Shown: one piece after another, positions 12,623 through 31,592 of the stretch
How positions within the stretch are numbered: position 1 is the first letter of the stretch
Layout of the letters: each line of letters starts with the position of its first letter
DNA from: Centroberyx gerrardi
Lineage: Eukaryota; Chordata; Actinopteri; Beryciformes; Berycidae
Direction of reading: 5' to 3'
DNA: 64,000 bases
Assembly: GCF_048128805.1 (NCBI RefSeq)
Contig: NC_136016.1
Coordinates: 11,274,676 to 11,338,675 of the forward strand
Made by a program: the position numbers and the translations under genes
Notes under the pieces: generated by a model
The model's database searches: none
Told to the model about the DNA's origin: nothing
What the model saw: only the letters and a program-made list of their open reading frames with translations

Positions 12623-14820
12623 CCCTTTTATCTCTCCATCTGTGGATTTGCACTACTGTCAGCTAAAATCCGATTTTATTTTCACCTACGTGGCACAGAT
12701 CTGATCTATTAACTGCTGTCTAAATGGAAACACCTGAGTCTGTGTTTTATTCATGTTGAGACGGCAAATGATCAGATTGGTATCACGAATGTGGAGCAAA
12801 ATATGCAGATCTGCAGTGTAAAATCAGCCACACTTTGGTTCTGCCTCATTGGTCTAGTCTCCAAGGAGCTCCACTTGGAAGCCAGTGACCTCTATTAGTC
12901 GTTAGTAGGTCATCTCAGCTCTGTACCTCTCCATTAATGTGTCTATTAGTGTTCGCTCCCTCTAGCACTAACTAGGGATCAGCTTCCCGGCCCCCTTTCC
13001 CAAAGCTTAGGCATCAGTGGGAGAATTGTTATTTGCAACTTCACCGAACTACTCGGTATCCTTCTTCTGTGTTGGTAATGGCTCCACCTTCCCTGCTGGG
13101 TTTAGCACTGTACTCCCACTCTGTCTCGGCAATCAGCTCTCATTAGTACAGCTGATTCAGACTGAGCCTACAGTGTTGTCAATTTACAGTAGATGTGGAA
13201 CATCACACATACACCATGGTAAGGGGGAATGAATCAGAGCGGAGTGGTAATGACGTGGTTGGGCTGTGGGTGTTGAGGAGAGAATTGTGTTCATGCTGTT
13301 TTCTCAGAATTACTCAAGCTTATGTGTAAATTACTTAATGGCCAACAAGTAAACAGTAGGGGGCTCTTATATTCCCAAGGAATTTGTACTTCCTCATTCA
13401 TTGTGGGCGGCCCTGTAGTTCTGACAAGAATAGCCTGACAAAAAAAAAAAAAAGTTGTGTGGCATATCATTACCTAAAATACCAGATTCAGTGGCGAAGA
13501 GGAAGGAGGGCTGGATTTACAGAGGTGCAAAAAATCCAATGTTCTGATTATATATAGCACAGATTTGATTTCACTTTGTAAACAGATAGAATCAGATTTG
13601 TATGCATCTGAAGTCGGATATGAATCTGATGTTTGGTCCTATTTGTTGGTGGACAGATCCAATTTTTTAACCTCAGAAGGGAAAATAATGGGCAAAATTT
13701 AGTCAGTGGACACACATCCATTCGCCTAAGTAATAGTGCTTTCATTTCATTTTGATCACTTTTATGGCACAATTAAACTGAAAACAAGTCAGCATCATGA
13801 ACACCAAGGGGGTATTTTATGAATGCACCAGCTGACATCCAGTGCACATGCAAGCAATTTCAACATGCCTCTTTCTGGACACAGAAATTATCCATGCCAC
13901 ATATAGAACTGTGTGTGTGTGTGTGTGTGTGTGTGAGTGTGTGTGAGTGAGTGAGAACAGCCATGTCAAATTATCGTCTATGATCAGAAAATTGGATTAT
14001 GTCACTTGGCCTGTAGTGTAAACTCAGTCATGGAAATACAATGACATATAACCAAAAGTCTTAGACCTTGTGATCAGTGTGTGCTCAATACTTGCATTCA
14101 ATATCTTTCTTTTTCCAGCTAAACAGAAATTGTACATACAATAAAATAAAAATGTTAAAGCACACCTATAATGGCTCTTCTATCTGATAATAGAGACAAT
14201 ACTTTTCTACTACCCTCACTAAGAGGTGGTGCAGCATGGATTGCTGTATGTTTTGGTTTTGTGTTACTAAGATTTGCATTCCACAATGTCATAGAAGTGC
14301 TTTTTGTAAAGCTATAAGAGGGAGATCATGCACTGAATGATGGCTGTTTTGACATTTTTGTAAAGTCAAATTAATTTGACCATGACATGACTGTTGTTTC
14401 TGTCAACCTTTATAGTATAGGAATCCGTTTCATGTGTATTTACTTCCCTGTACAGTACAAAGGCACACCCATTTCCAAAAGAAGACACTTTATGTTCCTC
14501 TATTGCTGGTGATTACGTAATGTTAATCATTCATTGTAGATATCCCTACTGAAAAATAATACATGGTGAAGTATAACAGATTTCTTCCATCTCAAAAAAA
14601 AATATAGCCACTGTGAATAGACCAAAGCAATGTCGCACATTGTATTTTGCTCCTACAGTACAATGCCTGTATATTAATGTATGTGTGAATGCTTGTCCTG
14701 GTTCCCCAGTATAATTTTATAATCCACAGTATTTGTATGAAGACATTAAATGTATATTTTCATGCTGTAAATTTCTTGAACCAACTTACTATGTTTTTAA
14801 TAAAAACAAAGACAAATTAA
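12623..14820 (+). other. lzts2: lzts2 3'UTR with poly(A) signal at 14799-14804
   Basis: After the TGA stop (12620-12622) no further coding exon is seen. An AT-rich stretch runs to a canonical AATAAA at 14799-14804, followed by a T/G-rich region. This gives a 3'UTR of about 2.2 kb, usual for this gene. It contains an A-run at 13440-13453 and a (GT)n tract at about 13912-13935. Nearby alternative signals may exist (for example ATAAAA at about 14142). Confidence 0.6.
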
Positions 14821-15151
14821 TAACTGTGCGTGATTTTCTAACCAATGTTCCACCTCCATACAAATTAGTTCCCTAGTTAACAAGTCTTGTAATGATTGTA
14901 TTTTCTCCCTTAATTGAATTATTGCACCAAATTGTATACACTGCAGTGCTTTTTCATGTTATTTTGGCTTTGGGACATTGAGCTGTTGGAAAAATAAGAA
15001 TGAGTTGCACTTTATTTTTGTCAGATACACCTTGTTTAAGTGAAAATAACACACACCCTCCAGCCAATCTGAATCTAGTATTCACCCAGGCCATGGTGTA
15101 ACAGTTTTATCTGGGCTGGCTGGTCATTCTCTCCCATGGCAACTTGGATAA

Positions 15152-16077
15152 TTTATTCTACAGTACTCATCGCATTGATATTTTCAGTTCTATGGTGCGG
15201 TTTGACATACAAGGCTGTGAAAAACGGCAAAGTCATGTCAAGTTAATATGCCTCATTAGTTGCGGATTGCAGAAGTGTGTCTAAACAGCTAAAGTCTGCC
15301 CTCTTCAGGTCAAAAAAATCCTTGTTTTCAAGCCACCTTGCCACATGGCGTCAGACTATTTTATATGTTCAGTCTACAGGGGTTTCGAAGGCACTCAGGT
15401 TACAGTTTGCAGTTTGTCAGCCTGCACATTAAAAAATTCAGGAGCAGTAGGATGCACTGCGGATCCATGAAATGTCTACATAATATATTTTGTATTATTA
15501 AGCGTGTTAAACATGGATGTTAATACTACATAAAATGTAAAAAGAAAATGATGAGCTTAACAAGCATTGGCTCTTCGGTTGTGATACAGCGAAACATCAG
15601 GGCAAGCATCAGCCTTTTTTTCAGGATTTCAGACACACATTTCAGAACACATTTCCTTTAGTTGGAGTGTGTTTTACCTCTAGTACATTCACCGTCTTCA
15701 TTTGCTTGATCCTCCTGGAGTCACCCATACAGTATGACTCCACATCTCATGTCTGTGTGGGATATACAGCCCTATAGGGAAGAGTAATGGCCAGCATCGC
15801 CTTCTGCTGTGCTCTTTAGCACAAAAGTTGCTCTTGAGCGCTGAATAGTGACCAGCTTCCTTGTCTCCCTTCTATTCTCCATTCCTAACTTTAACATTAA
15901 TGGCAAAATTACACAACCGACCCCAGAACAGATCAGAGTCTGCTGCTCCACTCTCTGGTGTCTGGTGTCCTGTTGCTGTCTCTGTGTTAATCCCAGTGGC
16001 TGCTAAACTTTGGGAATTCATCCAAATTCATACTGAGCTTCTCAGTTTCCATTAGCTGCTAAAGGTTCAGTCTCCTT
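15152..16077 (-). other. pdzd7: pdzd7 3'UTR with candidate poly(A) signal
   Basis: Downstream of the pdzd7 stop codon on the minus strand there is no further exon. The first canonical AATAAA I found on this strand is the complement of 15152-15157. If used, the lzts2 and pdzd7 transcripts converge with only about 350 bases between their ends. Confidence 0.4.
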
Positions 16078-25289
<9,212 letters not shown>

Positions 25290-26660
25290 GGCCGCAGGCA
25301 GGGTCCCCTTTCACACGCACTCCACCAGGGGCTCAACGCCGGATGGAGGAGCCTACAGTAGCAAACAGCAGAAGGAAGGGGATCCTGAAGCTTTTTCTCA
25401 GCTCGCAAAAGTGGACAAAACTGAGTAATCACAATGCAATTAAAAAGCACATGCATTGTAAGTAGCAGTACAAATCCGGTATTTTGTAGCAGTTTGTACT
25501 CTTGTCTCTTCAGGTGAAAATGGCAGAATAATCTAACTCACCGGTGCAGATTGCTTTGTGACATGATGGCTGACTCTCTGCCTCTTTGGAGTCACACTTT
25601 GGTCCATTCCTGCCCATGTTGCATCTCACTCACCTGTCTAGATCTCAAAGGACAATAAACATATCAAGTTCTGTCCCGGTGTGTGAGTAAGGCACATCCA
25701 GTAAAACAATATAGCGAGGCTTTAACACAAAAGGCTCTCATTAGAATGTTTTAAGGGTGCAGATCTACTATTCTAAATTCTCTGCAAAGCAATTCACGTT
25801 CAAGAATATTAGTAGAAAGGTTACTAAACGTGTTTGTTACTGTAGATAGGTTGAGAAATAGGATTTAATAGGTTTTTCTTGGCTGACCCACTTAGTCAGG
25901 ATGTCACATGGCTCGGATGCCATGGATACCTGTCACTAAACTTAAGCCGTGATAACAGTGTGCCCTCATGTCGTCACCTCGGGGTTCCCCCCGTGCGTCC
26001 TGAGGCTTTTCAGGACCCTGGACAGCGACGCCGACAGCTTGGAAAATTGAGATAACATCGATAGACGAATTCTCATCTGCAGTAAAATATTATCGAGGCC
26101 AAGATCCGCATTAATTAAGTTTACTTGCGCCTTAATTTAATACGCAGCTCTATTTTATCCCTTTTCCCATTGCTCTGCATGCGCAGTTTCAGCTTCAGCT
26201 TCAGGGAGAATATTTTATACCGTCTGGGGCAACAAGTGCAGCCTTTCTTGTACAGTCAGTGCCAGTCAAAGATATTGGTTATATTGGATATTGCCTATGA
26301 TAACAAACAAAATACATAACAGATCACACACATTTTAACTTTCCGAGACAACTGTAGGTAATATTGGGCAGCTCTTTCATCGGCTGGCTTAATGCTGTCA
26401 GACGGCGGATAAGTGAAAGGCGACACTAACACCTGTGACCTCGATAGATAATCGTATTCTTTAAAGACAGACCAAATTCTGTAAACTAACAAAATCAAGT
26501 TGGGTAGTTAGCCTACCTGAGTCCATGTTGTGCAAAATGACCCAACTCAACTGGGACATTTCTGTCACTAGCAAAGGTCCGCCCATGCGCCACGCCGATT
26601 GGCTGGATTGTTGGAACTTGAGACAGTTTGAGTGGGTGCCAATTGTGCCAATCATTCCTC
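25290..26660 (-). promoter_or_regulatory. pdzd7: pdzd7 5'UTR exons and promoter region (candidate)
   Basis: On the minus strand an acceptor (TTTGCTACTGTAG|GCTCCTCC) places the start of the ATG-containing exon near 25351. A matching upstream donor could be CTCAG|gtaggc at about 26517, preceded by a first-exon-like segment. An ATTGG/CCAAT box lies at about 26598-26602 (gccgATTGGctgg). The positions are inferred from splice-like motifs only. The rest of the interval (25360-26510) shows nothing coding. Confidence 0.3.
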
Positions 26661-26870
26661 CGCGTGGGTGAATTTTCTTTATTTTACAATAGAAAATGAG
26701 TCCTCCTTATCAGATATTTGACATAAAAATATTGTAAGAATTCATACTATTTTATCACTACTTTAAGCGTAAACAAATGTTTACAGAAAGCCTACAAATG
26801 CAACATCCACGACACATTACATTATGTGTATGATTGTTTGATTAAGGACAGTTGACTCCAATAATTACAC

Positions 26871-26876
26871 TTTATT
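26871..26876 (-). terminator. selenou1: Poly(A) signal of selenou1 copy A
   Basis: AATAAA on the minus strand, about 57 bases beyond the SECIS-like element. It gives a compact 3'UTR of about 380 bases that contains the whole SECIS. Confidence 0.65.
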
Positions 26877-26932
26877 GACAGCAAATATTATTCATGGTAC
26901 ATCTTCTTTCATTATTAATGCTGTGGTCTGAG

Positions 26933-26996
26933 TTGGTGTTAAGCATCAGGTCTGCCTCCTCAGTAGTTTAGACACAGACTATCATGGACACACCAA
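26933..26996 (-). ncRNA. SECIS-like element in selenou1 copy A 3'UTR
   Basis: Read on the minus strand: a lower stem TTGGTGT pairs with ACACCAA. An internal loop is followed by the SECIS core, with ATGA (complement of 26982-26985) opposite TGAT (complement of 26945-26948). The upper stem includes GTCTG paired with CAGAC, and the apical loop carries AAA (complement of 26967-26969). These are the defining features of a eukaryotic SECIS, which recruits SBP2 and EFSec to decode UGA as selenocysteine. It lies about 260 bases past the stop codon of a gene with an in-frame TGA. Confidence 0.88.
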
Positions 26997-27251
26997 CAGG
27001 CACAACACTAACAACACAGCAAAACAACAAACAAAATATAGTCTCATCTGATCACTATACAGCTGAATGTTCAGATGCAATTGCAGATTACAAGAAGGCG
27101 GCATTTCCTCATCTGATAAACATTATTTTTCCCCTCACAAAATCAATTAAAAGTGCAAATATCTAAAAAGCTACACTAACGAAATGTCCAGTTACCATGC
27201 AATACTCTATAGCCTTGACTTCACTTCTACCTCCAAGATATTCTGACTAAT

Positions 27252-30200
27252 CTATTGGCTTTTAACAATTTTCTTTGCTGCCTCCAGGATGGAAGTAAGG
27301 TCCGCTGTGTCTCCAAACTCCTTCTCCCTGTGCTCCAGTAGAATACCCTGAATAAGAGAGAAGCAGTCAGCAATGCTAGTTCACACAATGAAAGACAGTA
27401 CAGAAAACATTTTTTCTGACACTGAGACAACAAAGTTTGATTAATATCACAAAAGATATGAATTGTAAATCATGAAAAATATATAGAAAGTGAGCAAATA
27501 CAAAGTATCATGAATTACCTGTTTCCCTGCACCAATCACGTACAAGCCACCAAGAATGAAACCCTCTCCATTTTTGTTACCCTGGTAACCTTTATTCCGA
27601 GCATGGACCAAGTTATGCAGCACACCTAGACGAGCAAGGCCCAGACCCAGACCCATTCTCCTCTGCTTAGGCCCATAGAAAATTTGCTGCAAATTAGGAA
27701 AAGTCAGGAAAGAAGGAAGGAAGGAAATACGGAAGGGAGGACAGAAGAAAAAAAGTGAAAACAAATGTGGAAATGAAATGAAAACAAAGAAACAAAGAAA
27801 GAAGATAATTGAAAAGATACTTAATAATTGAAGAGACTTTTCTCCTAATCACTATTTGCAGGCAATGAGTGCTAGTGAAACCGTGTATAAAAAATACCTT
27901 GTGATCCACAAAGATCTCCCCCTTGAAGTAGGCTCTGAAGTTCTGGACCTCTGTGCCGATGTCCTCCTTCACCACGGCGTACAGAGGGACCCCAAGCTCA
28001 TCCAGCTGGGGCTTCAGAGAGGACAGCTCTGCAGCCTCCTGGAGGAGGGGGATGGACACAAACAGAGGCTGATTTGCTGATATTCAAAGGTGCTACGCGT
28101 AGCATTTTTAAACGCGTATCATTGTCAAATTAATCATGACACTTTGGTATAATTACCTTAAACAAATGAGACTGTGGTCGAGATGATTGGTAGCCTCTAT
28201 CTCACGCCAGTGGTACTGTTAGTGCTAATGTTTCTTAACATTAAGACCACATTTCCCATAAACCCCGTTGCTTCCTCTCACAAAGTGAATGTTACTTCTC
28301 CAATCAAGAGTTTTCTCCTTGCTTTACTGAACAGGATAAACATGTTGGAAATAATTTTTCCATAGACCTTTCACCATTGTGAGAGTCTTTAGTTTGAACT
28401 GGAGGAACAGCGCCCTGTTCCTGTGTTGTGCCATGAAGCAATCTGCTGTAAAGCAATCCAGCACCTATCCCGTGAAATCTGACATAATGTAAAATGCAGT
28501 GTCAAGGTCGGTAGAGGCTACTATTCCTTACCTCTCTGCAATGGTCTCGTTTGTTTACAGTAATGACACTTACAATTTATTGATGTTAAAATGCTACATG
28601 TAGCACCTTTAACACACATAAAAATCATAAAATAACATAAAAATCTACAGTTGACAGGGTCGATTACATTTAACAATTTTCAGTAACAACAGGGTCAGAG
28701 TTAGGGTACCGAGCATCAAACAAGACACAATGATACATCCCTTCTTTTTTTCCACACAATAACACACAAAAATGTACACCTACAAAATCAGTGACCTCAT
28801 TCAAATCTGCCTGCCACCACTGTGTAGATATCATCAGTTTGTTCCAGTGCAGGCTGTGTGGTGTTGAGTGGAGAACAATGGCAGACAGGACACATGGGGA
28901 TAAGGTCACTGTGTCATGTTGGTGGACAGAGGTTTACAGTTGGAACTAGAAATTATACTTATGAATCACACGGATATCCAAGTGACAGATGTGTCCTGTT
29001 TCTCAGTTTTAGCTTCTCTACTAAGACAACAAATATAACATAGTGATATATTACGCCATGTGGTGGACGGTTTACTCCAAAGAACCTTACTTACAAATAA
29101 AAGTGCATACTATTTTCATCTTGGCAACCCCAGTGGGAAATACTGAATATGTCTTTAAGTTCAAAGTATATGTACTCTCTCTCTCTCTCACACACACACA
29201 CGCATGTACACACAGACAGACAGAGTACCTCTCTGCACAAGAATCATCCAGGGCGCCTCACAACCATGACCACTGCTCCGTTCCTCTCCCACAGAGTTCG
29301 GCCTTTCACTGTTTTCCCATCTGCAGAATCACACAACCCATATGAATTGAATATGATTTCAGGTCAAAATCAACAGCAGTTCGCATCCCTCTTTGGTGGT
29401 GTTAGGCGGTCAGAGCTATCAAAAAACATTAATTCCTACTGAGAATAACACAGTCTTCATTCAATATTCAATGTATTGTGTTAAAAAAATGTTTTCCTCT
29501 ACAACTACCACTCTATCAGCCATAAGAGTGTAAACATTCTTTGTTAGGAAAAACAATTTTCTTTCCATCACCTCCTGTTGTTGTATTGAGGTCTGTGTTT
29601 TCCAGTTGCTCCAGAGAGGCCAGGACTGACTTGGTCAGGAATAAGTCAGTGTTGGCTAGAGCCAGGGTGACCAGCACTGTAGCCACAACTGCCAGACCCA
29701 CACACCACACACTGAACAGCTCCCCCTCCAGGATGGAGGAAAGCACTAAAAACAAGGAATATTAATATTCATTAGTTGCACAAAAGGTATTTGCATAGAA
29801 CACTTATTTGATTTAATACACAAAAAGCTGAAGCAATTGAGGATGGTTCATATTCAACATTGATTAAAGTTGACTAAAATTATAGTGTAAATTCTGTTTA
29901 AACTAAATCATAATTTGTGCTCTGTAGTGTTGCACGTCCAAAACCTCCTCTGCCTGTGCATCTCTGTATCCCTGTGTTTTCTTCTGTTTCAGCAAAAAAT
30001 CAAAAATACTTGAGTGCTATTATTTCTCTCTGCAAAGCCTCTCCTGAAGATGATCTTAGTAGGGCTTTTCACTCAAAACAATTCAAGGCAACACTGTCTA
30101 ACCATGCAGAACACAATGACTCAGTTCCCTTGATAAAAACTGTTTGTTTCACATATTCAAACTATATACTGTCGTTTCCGAGGTCGTCACTGGAATGTCT

Positions 30201-30688
30201 GATAAGGTTCCGGCACCCGGGCATTTACCATATTACCAAGTTGTTCTGAGGGAGGATAACATAAGGACAGATATCTGAAGGACCACACCCTTAGTCTGTG
30301 CCACCAAGTTTGTATATCAGCCATGGCTGCCCTTCACCTCCACAAAAACATTGTTTCTCCCGGGATTGTTTCAGTCTCTTTCCTCAGTTGGTTCATGCAA
30401 GAGAGAGCACAGACTTGATACCAAGCTGGCACAAAACTTATTAGTGACACGCCGCTGGCAGTTTCTTCTTGACTTCACAGAGCTCCAGAATGTATTAAGT
30501 ATCATAAGCAACATCATGCACTCATTGTCCTGTAGAAGTCAATAAAAGCGAGTTTGCTTAAAATATCTAATGTCACACTTAATGCCCCTCATTAGAGGCC
30601 CTGAGCTTACTTCTGTTATTATATTGTATTATGAAATAATTTTATAAAAAAAGTTAAATGAATAGTACTAACTTGCTGCCGTAGACAT
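27252..30688 (-). CDS. selenou1: Selenoprotein U1 (PRXL2A/FAM213A family), tandem copy A
   Basis: Exons: 30688-30673 (tentative), 29745-29572, 29320-29229, 28038-27898, 27686-27519, 27347-27252, for 228 residues if TGA is read through. Residues about 15-35 form a hydrophobic N-terminal segment (SVWCVGLAVVATVLVTLALA) followed by the family's ANTDLFL. The thioredoxin-like peroxiredoxin-2 fold follows: LWERNGAVVMVVRRPG-U-FLCRE, GVPLYAVVKEDIGTEVQNF, YFKGEIFVD, FYGPK, GEGFILGGLYVIGAGKQ and GILLEHREKEFGD. The active motif is UxxC (U89, C92), where mammals have CxxC. The family is linked to redox control. Exon 2 starts with an acceptor and has no in-frame ATG, so an upstream start exon is required. 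ATG at 30688 with donor GCAGCAA|gttagt fits the phase but is unproven. Exons 2-6 are secure. Confidence 0.9.
28086..28610. mobile_element. MITE-like element with ~25-bp terminal inverted repeats
   Basis: The segment begins AAAGGTGCTACGCGTAGCA and ends TGCTACATGTAGCACCTTT. The ends are inverted repeats over about 25 bases with few mismatches, and each TIR holds its own palindrome (TGCTACRYGTAGCA). The 525-bp interior has no coding potential. It sits in the intron between exons 3 and 4 of selenou1 copy A. A target-site duplication is not obvious (flanks ...GATATTC and AACACA...). Probably a non-autonomous DNA transposon. Confidence 0.6.
28840..29005 (-). repeat. Interspersed repeat copy 2
   Basis: Reverse-oriented relative of the 7172-7345 repeat, with the blocks GAAACAGGACACA, GGATATCC, GTGTCCTGT and TGCCATTGTTCTCCACTCAA on the minus strand. 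It lies in the same intron as the MITE-like element. Confidence 0.5.
29244..29246 (-). other. selenou1: In-frame TGA, predicted selenocysteine codon (copy A, residue 89)
   Basis: The minus-strand codons read CCT GGA TGA TTC TTG TGC AGA GAG, i.e. P-G-U-F-L-C-R-E. The mammalian homologue has Cys at the TGA position. The frame continues correctly through the splice to the next exon, and the 3'UTR carries a SECIS-like fold, so I read this as recoding, not a disabling stop. Confidence 0.9.
29834..30339. repeat. 0.5-kb direct repeat, unit 1
   Basis: Shares an ordered series of blocks with 32194-32703: CAATTGAGGATG, GATTAAAGTTGACTAAAATT, GTAAATTCTGTTTAAACTAA, TGCAGAACACAATGACTCAG, ATAAGGACAGATATCT and TATCAGCCATGGCTGCC. 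Both units have the same orientation and nearly equal length (506 vs 510 bp). It lies just upstream of exon 2 of copy A. Confidence 0.7.
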
Positions 30689-31071
30689 TTCAAATCTACG
30701 AACAAGAGTCCAGTAAGATCTGTCGTCTATTCCTCCCCAGCTTCAGCCTCTACTGTACAAACAGCTTCAAAATGCTGCACACATCTCTGCTCACCATTTA
30801 TTGCAATGTCATCTTGAGTGGGAGGGCACCAAAAGTGAGTAAGAGGTATATGGCATGAGCGTTTGGCCAATCCCAGCTCCCAAACCTTCGATATGATGGA
30901 AACTTTCACAGGAAATCAGACTGACCTCATAAGATGTTTGTGTTTGAACAAGTTGGCTACAGTAACTCCAAAAATGGCTTTCCCAAATGGAATTCAGCTG
31001 ACATATCTTCTCAGGGAGGGGTTATTTGAAGAATAAAAATAAAACCCAGACGTACAGCACATGATGACATT

Positions 31072-31077
31072 TTTATT
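31072..31077 (-). terminator. selenou1: Poly(A) signal of selenou1 copy B
   Basis: AATAAA on the minus strand about 66 bases past the SECIS-like element of copy B. Only about 380 bases separate it from the candidate start codon of copy A, so the two genes are tightly packed head-to-tail. Confidence 0.6.
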
Positions 31078-31142
31078 GTTCAAAAGGTCATGGTCTCTTG
31101 GCTCCCGAGATAACCTAGCTGCAAGGGAATAATAAAGGGGAA

Positions 31143-31210
31143 CTGAGTGTTTGACATCAGGCCTGCTCCCTCTATGGAGTTTAGAAACAGACCATCATTA
31201 ACACACTCAG
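31143..31210 (-). ncRNA. SECIS-like element in selenou1 copy B 3'UTR
   Basis: Read on the minus strand: lower stem CTGAGTGT pairs with ACACTCAG. The core is ATGA (complement of 31195-31198) opposite TGAT (complement of 31156-31159). The upper stem starts GGTCTG/CAGGCC and the apical loop carries AAA (complement of 31180-31182). The architecture and the motifs ATGATRGTCTGT and TCTAAACT match the copy A element, although the lower stems differ with compensating bases. Confidence 0.88.
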
Positions 31211-31592
31211 AGACCTTTATAACACATTCATACCCTGCAGGCCAGGCTTCCCAGAATCCAATGAGACCACTGCACCAACAAACTCAAAAGTCCTCTGTAC
31301 ACTTTTCAGACATGTAAACTTTTTTTTTTTTTTTTTTTTAGATACATCCCCCTCTCAAGCTACATAAGCTTTCACATTGCAACTGTCACACGAAAACCTC
31401 TAAACTCCAATTTAAGTGTTTTTCAACTTCAATAGTGTATTAATGTGGGTCAGGACCTTATTGTCTGATAGAAAGGCCTACATTCTAAAGTTTCTAAAGT
31501 TTAATTTCAAAGATATGATTGTAAAGCTGTTTAACTACTTAACAGGATTTAAGGATATGACTTTTATCTGATAGCGGTAATATCATAGAGCA

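Noticed and set aside
12660-13800. Repeated AATCCGATTT/CAGATTTG/AATCTGATG-like words in the lzts2 3'UTR, resembling arms of a fish hAT-type MITE
   Set aside because: Word matches are short and scattered, and I could not define terminal repeats or a boundary.
29229-29320. In-frame stop in the SelU1 exon, suggesting a pseudogene
   Set aside because: The TGA lies exactly at the catalytic Cys position, is present in both copies, the frame is intact on both sides, and a SECIS-like element follows in each 3'UTR.
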